Positions 50,839 through 61,100 of a DNA stretch of 64,000 bases are shown here, in pieces; position 1 is the stretch's first letter, and every line of letters starts with the position of its first letter. The notes under the pieces were generated by a model, which saw only the letters and a program-made list of their open reading frames with translations, made no database searches and had not been told where the DNA came from. This DNA comes from F23-B02 sp963620985. Lineage in GTDB: Bacteria; Bacillota; Clostridia; Oscillospirales; Oscillospiraceae. Both the position numbers and the translations under genes were made by a program. Where the stretch lies: assembly GCA_963620985.1 (NCBI GenBank), contig CAVFCI010000003.1, positions 23,396-87,395 of the forward strand, given 5' to 3'.

Positions 50839-51129
50839 TTATCCGTAGATTCTCTCCTTGAGAAGAATCCTCATGCCGATAAACCGCGCTGTGAGCTTCA
50901 CCGCCAAATAGTGCAGTCCGTAGGGGGAGAGCAGAAACGCAATGCCCAGACAGATGCAGCCGTTCTGCACGTTGCCGTCCACAAAGTAAAAGAATCCTGA
51001 AAGCAGAAACAGGGCGGAGGCGATGACGCAGACCACGGCGGAAGCCTTGAGCGCCAGCGTGAGCGCCCATTCTACGATCCACAAAACCAGCATCAGAGGC
51101 GCAAGCAGTATTTTCAAAATGAATTTCAT
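50839..51129 (-). CDS. CD1845-like small membrane protein
   Basis: 96 residues with three hydrophobic segments (ILLAPLMLVLWIVEWALTLA, AVVCVIASALFLLSGFFYF, GCICLGIAFLLSPYGLHYLA) and a basic C-terminus. Matches, from memory, the CD1845 family found beside mobilisation genes of Tn1549-type ICEs; function unknown. It lies between mobC and the relaxase gene, and the hairpin between it and the relaxase separates their expression. Confidence 0.75.
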   Translation of the reverse strand: MKFILKILLAPLMLVLWIVEWALTLALKASAVVCVIASALFLLSGFFYFVDGNVQNGCICLGIAFLLSPYGLHYLAVKLTARFIGMRILLKERIYG

Positions 51130-51221
51130 GATCCTTCACGTCCTTTCCGATTTCATTGTATCAGAAAGCAGGCGTAGGGGACAAGGATGTGGGAAACGGT
51201 ATAGCCCATCGTCCCGCATAT

Positions 51222-51566
51222 CTAACGGAAATCAGACAGCTTCATCAGGAGCTCGTTGGCAAGCCCCCATAGCTGCTTCTGCTTTTCCAGAATCTCCGCA
51301 AGGTCGGTGTCGTAGGCTCTGCCGTTCTCGTTGAGCCGCTTGGCGATCTGGTTGATGTTGTTGCTCGTGTAGCGCAAAAGCGAGAGCATCTGCCTCAGCT
51401 CTGGCAAGTCCAGCTTGATCACCAGCCCGTCCAGCGCCATCTTGCGAAGAAACGCCTCCTGATTGGTAACGCCGATCCGCGCCATCTTTTCCTTTAGCAG
51501 CCGGTGCTCCTCCTCCGTCAGGCGAACGGAGATGCGGATGCTCCGGCGCATGAACTGCGCGCTCAC
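51222..51566 (-). CDS. mobC: MobC relaxosome accessory protein
   Basis: 114 residues. N-terminal ribbon-helix-helix (RRSIRISVRLTEEEHRLLKEK) and the MobC motif LLRYTSNNINQIAKRLNE. It helps the relaxase open oriT. The start is GTG at 51566 with AAAGGAG 8 nt upstream, overlapping the end of the DUF3849 gene by 4 nt. oriT is expected nearby but I could not identify it. Confidence 0.92.
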   Translation of the reverse strand: MSAQFMRRSIRISVRLTEEEHRLLKEKMARIGVTNQEAFLRKMALDGLVIKLDLPELRQMLSLLRYTSNNINQIAKRLNENGRAYDTDLAEILEKQKQLWGLANELLMKLSDFR

Positions 51567-52060
51567 AGGGACGGCTCCTTTGTCTTTTTGACTGCCTCCG
51601 CTGCCACTTCGGGCGGTCTGCTTTTCAGTCTGCCGAGCACCGAGGGCCTGCGCTCATGCGCCCTTGCGTCCTCCCGCGCCAGCTTGGTAAACAAATCAAC
51701 CAGCCCGCTGTGGCTGTTGACCGCCAGATAGCAGTTCCGATCCGTCCCCCATGCGTCGGGGTTCTCCGAAACGGGAACGGTCTTAGCCCATTGTTTGTTG
51801 TCGGCTGAGAACCGCCCGTCCCAATCCTTCTGCCGGATGGTAATCGCCAGCACATATAAAATGCGCTCATGCCCGAACTGCTCCGCCACCTGCGCGACGG
51901 CTTCCCTGTGCAGGACGTTATCGCAATAATGCTCGGAGATTGCCTTCTCAATGGCCTCCTTGCAGGCGGCGCTGGCCTTGTTGGAGGCGCGGTAAAGCTC
52001 CAGCTCGCCGTTTTCACGGGCGTGCTCGGCGGGAAATCTGTAAACGGGAATATCCTTCAT
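51563..52060 (-). CDS. DUF3849-domain protein
   Basis: 165 residues. Pattern IPVYRFPAEHARENGELELYRASNKASAACKEAIEKAI, followed by VAQVAEQFGHERILYVLAITIRQKDWDGRFS, is the DUF3849 domain seen in Clostridia ICEs, either alone or within giant helicase proteins. Its function is unknown. The C-terminal tail (RPSVLGRLKSRPP) resembles the tail of the giant protein downstream of which it lies (RPSVLAKLKAPL), suggesting shared ancestry or interaction. It overlaps mobC by 4 nt. Confidence 0.8.
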   Translation of the reverse strand: MKDIPVYRFPAEHARENGELELYRASNKASAACKEAIEKAISEHYCDNVLHREAVAQVAEQFGHERILYVLAITIRQKDWDGRFSADNKQWAKTVPVSENPDAWGTDRNCYLAVNSHSGLVDLFTKLAREDARAHERRPSVLGRLKSRPPEVAAEAVKKTKEPSL

Positions 52061-52096
52061 ATTGGTGAATCCTTCCTTTCATTGAGCTGTAGTGAA

Positions 52097-52132
52097 GCGG
52101 CTCCGACAAAATCCATTCTTCGTCGGAGCCGC
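52097..52132 (-). other. Strong hairpin after the giant helicase gene
   Basis: GCGGCTCCGAC / GTCGGAGCCGC (11 bp perfect), 7 nt past the stop. No U-run follows, so it may be an RNA-stability element or a pausing site. Confidence 0.6.
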
Positions 52133-52138
52133 CGTTAT

Positions 52139-55100
52139 TTAGCGTTCCTCCTTGTCCCTGTGTTTGATTTTGTCCTCGGCGTGAGGCTGCGTCAGCGGCG
52201 CTTTCAGCTTTGCCAGCACGGAGGGACGCTCCGCTTTTGCGGAGATTGTGGATTCCTCCGCCAACTGCTCCATGGGCGTTCGGTCATCGATGTTCAGCTC
52301 GGCATTCAGCCCCGCAAGCCGCACGGATTTTGTCCGCAGCTCTTCCTCCTGCGGGAAGGGCTTGCCCAGCTCCGTCTTTGCCGTCTCCATCTGCTCCCGG
52401 AGGGTGGTGAGCTTGTCCTGCACCGCCTGCATACACTGTGGAATGGCGTTGAGGGCGTTGTCGATGCGGGTGAGGTTGCCGCGAGCGTCCTTGCCCAGCG
52501 TCACGCGGTGGTTCATCTTGCCCTTGAGCGTGAGTACGAAATCCCGCCCGAAGTCCTCCACGGTCAGGGACATGGCAAAGCCCCGGTAGCTCCCGATGGG
52601 AACGGGCTCCATGCCCTTTGCGTCCTTGAAGGCTTCCAGAATGGCAGCGCCCGCGTTGTCCTTGTCGGTGAGAAGGTCGCCCTTGACCTCCATGCCCGCA
52701 AAGCCGTCCACAGGGTGCGGATGCTCGGAGAGCGTCTGCATATCGGCGGTGAAGCCCTCCACGAAGCTCTCGTTCTGCCGGATCTGTTCGGGGAAATGCC
52801 TGAGCAGATTGTCCTCCAGACGGAACTGCTGGCTCTGATGGCTGGCCTTCATGAGCTTCAGGCGGGCAACGTCCACATCCAAGTCCATCTTCTCTTTAAT
52901 TCTCTTGTCTCCGGCGCACAGCGCCTTGATCTCCGCATAGGAAAGGGCGGTCTCGTCCACGTCCTCGCAGGAGCGAACCGGGGATTTTGAGGTCATGATC
53001 TGAGAGATGAACTTCTGCTTATTTTCCACCGTCTGCCAGAGGTAGGCGTCGAAGGTGGATTCCGTGACGTAACGGTAAATATGAACCTCCTTATTGCGGT
53101 TGCCCTGCCGGATGATGCGCCCGCTGCGCTGCTCCAGATCGCCCGGCCGCCACGGGCAGTCGAGGTCATGGAGCGCCACGAGCCTGTCCTGCACGTTCAT
53201 ACCCGCGCCCATTTTGAAGGTGCTGCCCATGAGCACTCGCACCTGACCGGAGCGGACTTTTGCAAACAGCTCCTTCTTCCGCGTCTCGGTGTTGGCTTCA
53301 TGGATGAATGCGATCTGCTCGCGGGGGATTCCTCTGGCGACGAGCTTTTCACGGATGTCGTCGTAAATCGTGAACGCCGGTTCTTCGGCTGCATCTTGCC
53401 CAATGACAGCTTCCAGCGCGTGAAGCTCCGGGCTGTCCAGGTTCCCGCCAGCCGTCTTTGCCGCCTTCGCCCCGGTCGCGCCGGTTTTTGGGGTGGACAA
53501 ATCGCAGAACACGAGCTGGGTCAGCCTGTCCGCCTGTCCGTCCTGCCAGATGCGGTGAATATTGTTCACGCACAAATTGACCTTGCTGTTCGGGTCATCC
53601 GGCAGATCAGGATTGATAACGCGCTGGTCAAGCCCCAGCTTGCGCCCGTCCGAGGTGATTTTGAGCATATTATCGGTGCTGGGGTCTACGAGCTGGGCGT
53701 GTACCCTTGCGGCGCGCTCGGACAGCTCCTGCACCATCTGTTTCTGTATTTCTGTGGGTTGCGCTACCTCGTTGTGATAGATGGGCGTGGGCGTAGGGAG
53801 GTTGAGCTGGTCGGAGGTCTTGATATCCGCCGCCTCCTTGAACAGCGTCATAAGCTCCGGAAGATTGAAGAACTTGGCAAAGCGCGCCCTTGCCCGGTAG
53901 CCCGTACCCTCGGGAGCCAGCTCGATGGCGGTCTGCGTCTCTCCGAAGGTGGAAGCCCAGCAGTCGAAGTGGGCAAGCCCCTTTCCGCGAATGGCGTCGT
54001 GCTGGAGATAACGCATCATGGTATACAATTCGGTCATGGAGTTTGAGACGGGCGTGCCCGTGGCGAATACCACGCCCCGGCTGTCGGTGATCTCGTCGAT
54101 ATACCGGCACTTGAGCAGCATATCCGAGGATTTCTGGGCGTCGGTGGCGGACAGCCCCGCCACGTTTCGCATCTTGGTGTAAAGAAACAGATTTTTATAG
54201 TTGTGTGCCTCGTCCACATACAAACGGTCTACGCCCAGCTGCTCAAAGGTCACAACATCGTCCTTTCGGGAGCTGTCCTGGAGCTTTTTGAGCTTGGCTT
54301 CAAGGCCGCGCTTGGTGCGCTCCAGAGACTTAATGGTGAACCGCTCCGCACGCTGGTTTTTCAGCTCCCGCAGTCCTTCCTCCACCTCGAAAATCTGCTC
54401 CTCCAGAAGCCGCTGCTGCCGCTCCATGGAGACGGGTATCTTCTCAAACTGCGAGTGGCCGATGATAACGGCGTCGTATTCGCCCGTGGCGATACGGGCG
54501 CAGAACTTCTTGCGGTTCTTCGGCTCGAAGTCCTTTTTTGTAGCCACCAGGATGTTGGCAGAGGGGTACAGCCGCAGGAACTCGCCCGACCACTGCTCGG
54601 TCAGGTGGTTGGGAACGACAAAGAGGGATTTGTGGCACAGCCCCAGCCGTTTGGATTCCATGGCAGCGGCTACCATCTCGAAGGTCTTGCCCGCGCCCAC
54701 CTCGTGGGCAAGGAGAGTGTTGCCGCCGTAGAGCACATGGGCGACCGCGTTGAGCTGGTGCTCCCGCAGCCGGATCTCCGGGTTCATGCCCGCAAAGGTG
54801 ATGTGCCTGCCGTCGTATTCGCGGGGTCTGGTGGAATTGAACAGCTCGTTGTACCTTGTGACCAGAGTATGCCGCCTGTCGGGGTCGCGCCATATCCAGT
54901 CCCGGAAAGCGTCCCGGATGGCCTGCTGCTTCTGCTGGGCGAGGGTGGTTTCCTTGGAGTTGAGTACGCGCCGCTCCCTGCCGTCCGCATCGTGCTTGGT
55001 ATCGTAGATGCGCACGTCCCGCAGGTTCAGTGTGTCTTCAAGGATTTTGTAGGCGTTTGCACGCTCCGTGCCGTAGGTCATATAGGAGGCGATGCTGCTG

Positions 55101-58100
55101 TGGCTGACCGCGCTCTTGTTCCTGATGTTCCATTCGGCGGTGAAGGCGGAATAGGTCACGTCGATCATGCGCTGCTGGTAGAAGGGCGTCTCGAAGGTCT
55201 CCCACATGAACTCCCGGATATACGAGGGGTCGATCCACGTTGCGCCCAGCCGCACCTCGATTTCGCTTGCGTCCAGATCCCTGGGCTGCGCCTGTCGCAG
55301 CGCTTCCACGTTGGGCAGATAGCCGGGGCTGTCCTGCGCCGCCTGCTCCGCCTCCCGCAGCTTCTGCCGGACATTGCCGGAGAGGTATTCGTCCGCCGTC
55401 TGCCAGTTGCCGTACACAGGGTCGAGGAAGATAACGCCGTTCAGCTCGTTGATCAGTTCGTCTTGGCTTTTGCCGGTGAGCTGCGCCATATACTCCATAT
55501 CCACGCAGGCTTTTTCGGAGATGGACAGCGCCAGCGCCTCCGAAGCGGTGTCCACGCTGGTCACGGCCTCGTGCGCCCGTATGGTTCGCCTGGTGAACAT
55601 ATCCGCCTTGCGCTTGAGGTTTTTGTCCTCGTCCAGCTCCTCCAGAGAGCAGAGCAGATAGTAGGAGCTGTCCTCGGCAAAGGCCAGGGCGTTGGCGCGG
55701 GAGTTAATAAGCCCATGCTTTGCTGTGAAGCCGTCGTAGAGGGCGTTCAGCTCCGTCTGCGTCTGCCGGATGGTTTCATCCGAAATAAAGCCGTCCATCT
55801 GCTGAGAGATGAGCTTCTGCACGCAGTCCCGCAGCTCCACCATGCCCTTGGCACGCTCCTTTGCGGTGGCGTTGAAGTCGGGTTTGGTCATGATGCTGTT
55901 CTGCCGGTAGTACAACTCCCCGTCCACCACGGTGTAGGAGAAATTCCGCACATTGGGGTCTGCCGGAATGGTCTCCACGATGGTCTCATCCTCGCCCAGA
56001 TCGGGCAGCTCCGCTTCCGCGTAGGTTCCACGGATATTCCGAATTGCGGCGCTGAGCTGCTCCGCAAGGTCTGCGCCCTCGATGGGCGCAACGGTAAAGT
56101 CCTGCCTGCCGTACTGCGTGCTTTCCGAGGTCTGCCGTCCCAGCACCATCTCCGGGTGGTCGATGAAATACTGATTGATGGCAAAGCCGTCCGCGTTCTC
56201 TTCAAGGTGTACCCACTCCGGCTCAAGGTCGATGGGCCTGTCCCTTTTCTGCAAAAAGATGATGTCTGATACCACATCCGTACCGGCGTTGGCCTTGAAG
56301 GCGTTGTTGGGCAGGCGGATCGCGCCGAGCAGGTCTGCGCGCTGGGCGATATACTTCCTTGCGGCGCTGTCTTTGGCGTCCATGGTGTAGCGGGAGGTGA
56401 CGAAGGCCACCATGCCGCCAGGACGCACCTGATCCAGCGCTTTTGCGAAAAAGTAGTTGTGGATGGAGAAGCCGAGCCTGTTGTAAGCCCGGTCATTGAC
56501 CTGATACTGGCCAAAGGGCACGTTGCCCACGGCGAGGTCGAAGAAGTCCTTCCGGTCGGTGGTTTCAAAGCCGGCCACGGTAATATCCGCCTTTGGATAG
56601 AGCTGCTTTGCGATGCGTCCCGTGATGGAATCCAGCTCCACGCCGTAGAGCCTGCTGCTTTTCATGCTCTCCGGCAGCATACCGAAGAAGTTGCCCACGC
56701 CCATGCCGGGCTCCAAAATGTTGCCGGTCTGGAAGCCCATATTCTCCACCGCGTCGTAAATGGCGCGGATAACGGTGGGGCTGGTGTAGTGGGCGTTGAG
56801 GGTGGAGGCGCGGGCGGCGGCGTATTCCTCCGGGGTCAGCACACCTTTCAGCTCATCGTACTCGGCGCGCCAGCCTGCTTTGTCTGGGTCGAAAGCGTCT
56901 GCAAGACCACCCCAGCCGACGTAACGGGAGAGAATATGCTGCTCCTCCGGGGTGGCGTTCCTGCCCTCGGCTTCGATCTGCTTCAGGGTGGCGATTGCCT
57001 TGATGTTGCGCCAGAATTTCTCCTTTGCACCGCCTGTGCCGAGATCGTCGTCCAAAATGCGGAAATTCTCCGCAGGCGGCAGCGGTGCGGGCGGGTCATG
57101 CTCCGGCTCGTCAAAGCGCAGGGTGCGAATCTCCACATCATAGGGGAGGTTGTTTTTGTCACCGGGATATACCGCCACGGTTTCCTCGGTATAGGCGGGT
57201 TTTGGCTCTTTTTCGGGGACAGCCGTATTCTCTGCGGCGGTCTTTTCCGGCTGCGGATACCACTCCATGAGCCGTGCGAAACTCTCCCTGCTCTCCGCAC
57301 GGGAGATAGGGTAGAGAAGCGTCGGGTCGCTGAGGGTAATATCAAAGACGCCGACGCTCTCGATAATATAGGGCTTGCCGTTTTCCAGATACACCGTATC
57401 GCCTACGGAATACGGGAACGGTTCTCTCTGCGGGGCAGGAGCTGTTTCCTCCGGCGCGTGCCATCGGTATTGCTCCACGTCCTCATCCGAAACATGAATG
57501 AGGTCGCTGAAATCGAGGTTTTCCAGCTCATTGGAAATAAGCTCCTGCAAAGAGCCGTACTGCCGGGTTTCCAGATGCTCGTCGTCCAGATAGCGCTCCA
57601 GCCGGTAATTCACAAGGTCGATATTCACCTGAACGGGAATCTCATCGTCGGTGACGGTGGTGTAGGCGACGCCGATTTTCGCCGGGTCGCTGAAATCCGC
57701 CTCTGAGCCGCATTCGCTCCGGCAGAAGTCAGAAATCAGTCCTTTTGCACGCTCTAAAAGCGCCTGTTCCGCCTGTCCTTGCAGCTCCAGCCGGTACGCC
57801 TCCACCTGCCATTCGCTTGCAAATTCCTCGGTCACGCCGTCTGCGTCCACATGGTAGCCGTGGGTCTCGTCGTCCCACACGGCGTACAGGGTACGAAAGC
57901 CCCAGTCAAGGCTTACCACATGGAAACGGTCTGCGGGGTCGAGGGCAGGTTCTTCCTGCTGTGCCATTCTTTCCTGCGCTTCCTGCGCCGCGATCCGCTC
58001 CACATCCGCCATGACCTGCCGGACGAAGGGGCTGTTGCGATTAGCCTCCGCATCCACAATCTGCCCATTTACAATACCTCGTTCAGCAAGCGCTTCCCGG

Positions 58101-61100
58101 ATGGCGATGGGGTCAATATTGTCAAAGTTGTCCTGTTCCTGCTCGGTGTAGAAGCCATCGGATTGAATGAGCTGCGCAATGCGCCGCTGCACCTTTGCCC
58201 ATGACAGCGTGACCGGCTCGGAATTGCCCACGGAGATTTGCAGCGGTTTAGAGGTATCCTTCAAGCCATACTCCCGTGCCAGCCATGCGGCGGCTTCTTT
58301 TTCGCGCCCGTGCTGTGCCATATACCGAACAACCGCCTGCTTGCTTTCAATCCTGCCGTTCCACTGCTGCAAGGCCGCGTCAATGTCCGCCTGCGTGACC
58401 TTGTAGGGCGAGGGCGTAACCGTGGTTGCCAGCGTGGGGTACAGCTCGTCCAAAAGCTCCTGATGCAGCCGGTTATGAAACGCGGGCATATCGAAATAAA
58501 GCCGTGTGAGCTGCAAATCGCCGGATTCTGTGACGATGCGCCGGATGGCCGCCGCACCCTCCAGATAGGCGTTTTGACGGTCGGAATTGCGGCAGGCGTT
58601 GAGGAAGGCATCATCCGCGACAAGCGCATTGCCTACGGTCAGCTTATACCCCTCAAACAGCTCTGCCACCGTGGGCTGTGGCTGCTCTGCGACAGGGTCG
58701 CGGAACACCCTCGTGCCGTCCGCGCCGAACTCTGCTTCATAAGCATTGATGGCGGCTTCTGCTTCATGGTCGATAGAGCGCAGCGTGTAAATGTGGCGCT
58801 CAGCTCTAAAGTCCGGCGCTTCGGCAATCGTCACATCATACTTATCGCGCAATTTCTCTACATACATCTCTAAATTGTGCGACGGTACACCGCACATCTC
58901 CACACGGCCAGCGCCGGGGATATTGCGGGTAGTGAGATTGATTTCAAGCAGTTCCGCCGCCTGTTTTGCGTCCTCGCCATACAGCTCAAAGAAATCCCCC
59001 ACCTGAAACAGCACGATGTCGTCCGGGTGGGCTTCCTTCACGGCGTTGTAGTCATTCCATGCAGCGCTTCGCTCTGCGGTCTGCCGCTGAAGCTGCTCGT
59101 ACTGCGCCTTTTCCTCCGGGGTCAGAAAACGGTCTTTGCGGATCAGCTCGGAGATGCGCTTGGCGACATTCGCCCAGTTCAGTTGAATTTCCGGGCAGTC
59201 CTGCTTTTTCAGCACGACGCCCTTGCCGCTGTGATCCTCACCGCTGTGGGACGCGCCGGATACTGCGTGGGAATGCCTCCCGATGCCGTATTCTTTTCTC
59301 AGGAAGTCCGCCTGCTCTTTGGGGCTGTGTTTCTCTTTGAAATAGGCGTAGATGCGCCCCTTGCTCCCTTCAATATTGCTGCCGCGGGTCAGGGTCGCGG
59401 CGATCTCGTCCTCCGTAATGAACCGCTGCACGGCGGGGATCTCCGCCATTTCGGTGTGGTACTCCCTGCGGGGCAGGGACAGCTTCCGTAAACCCTGCTC
59501 GATTTTGTCCGGCTTGTGGTGATGGAAGCGCAGCAGGCGCCTGTCCTCCCGGTAGTCGGATCGGAGCTGTGCAAAATCGTCCATGAGGACTTCTCGGAAC
59601 GCAGGGTCTCTCAGCCGCTCGGCAAGCCGCGCCGTTTCCTCCGGAAAACCGCCGCCCCGCATATCCGACAGGCAGGAGAGGTAGCCCTGCGCCCGTGCCT
59701 TTTCACTTAAATCCTGCCGTAGATACCAGATAGATTGCGCCAGCTCCGTGCGCTCGTGCCCCGGCGCTTCCGCAAGCTCCACGTTGGCGGCGTATTCGCC
59801 CTGCTCCAAAAGCTCGGAAATGCGCTCCGCCGCCTCCTGCCAGCTTACGACCTTTGCAGAGGTCAGGTATCTTGCCGCGTCCCCATTGGCGATGTGGATA
59901 CCGTCCTCGGCATACCAGGCGGAATATCTGCCGTTTTCGGTGACGACGCCGTTGCCGCCGTGGAAGGTGTTTTGAAGAAACGCTGCGATTTCTTCCACGC
60001 TCTTGCCCTTGGAGAACTCCGTGGCGATCTTCATGCGGGCATAGTCGGCGTTGCCCTCCATGCGCAGAATGTGGTCAATATCCGCCTGCGGGATGGACAT
60101 GGAAAAAGCGGAGGGCGTGTAGCTCTCCGCTTCTGCGATATATGCGATTTGCTCTTCCTCCGTGGGGAACAGGCTCAGTTGGTATGCCTGCGGTATCGGA
60201 GGCTGCGCCGGTTCCGCTTCCGGCGCGTCATTGGTCAGTTGTACACCAGCTCGCTGAGGATGATCTCCTCCGCCTGCGCTTTCAGGTTGTTCATCAGCCC
60301 CACCCATTTCATCTGATCGCGGGCTTTCAGCTCCTCCGTCACGCCCGCCGACTTCATCAGCTCCGGCATCATCTGCTCCAGCCTCCGGTTCGCCGTCTCG
60401 TCGATCTCCCGCAGGTGCGGGAACAGCTTCTCCGACAGCACCAGACGGCTGTACAGCCCCGGTCTGTGCTCCTGAAGGTAGCTCCTGCGCAGTCTCCCGT
60501 ACTTGCCCAGGGGTCTCGCGTCCTCCGGCGTTTCGCTCAGCGTCAGGTCGGGAATCAGGTAGTCCCCGTTCTTGGTGTAGGTCAGTTCTGTCATGGCTAT
60601 GGCTCCTTTCCGCGAGTTTCTCGCGCTCGTAATTCTTGATGGTGACTTCGATCTGCCGCAGCACCTCTCCGTTGATCCTGCTCACCGCCGTGCCCAGCTC
60701 GGCGGCTGCTTCCGGGGTGTTGAAATCGAAGATGCTCAGGAAATCCTCATGCTCGAAGCGGTCGTCCGCTTCAAGCCCGCAGCGGGACATGAGCGAGTAG
60801 GCGATGCTGACGGCGGCGGCGCTTTGGAAGGCCGCTCCTACGTTGAACTCATCGTACCCGTAAAGAAAGGAATCGTCAACGATGGCGAGGATATCCCGCT
60901 TATAGTCCCGCCAGTATTCCTCCGCAAGCTGAGACGCGATGCGCTCAAGCTGATCGGGGAGCCCTCCTTTTCCGTCCACACCGTAGCGGCTTTCCAGCAT
61001 GGCGCTTACCGCGTCCGCGTGTTCCTCCCGGTATTCCCACAGGTAGCGGCTCTTTGAAAATTCTCTGCCGCCCGTGTCCGACACGTCGAACACATACCGA

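Noticed and set aside
54203..56269. 688-codon plus-strand frame opposite the helicase domain
   Set aside because: It lies entirely antisense to conserved SNF2/methylase motifs and resembles other antisense shadows of GC-rich genes.
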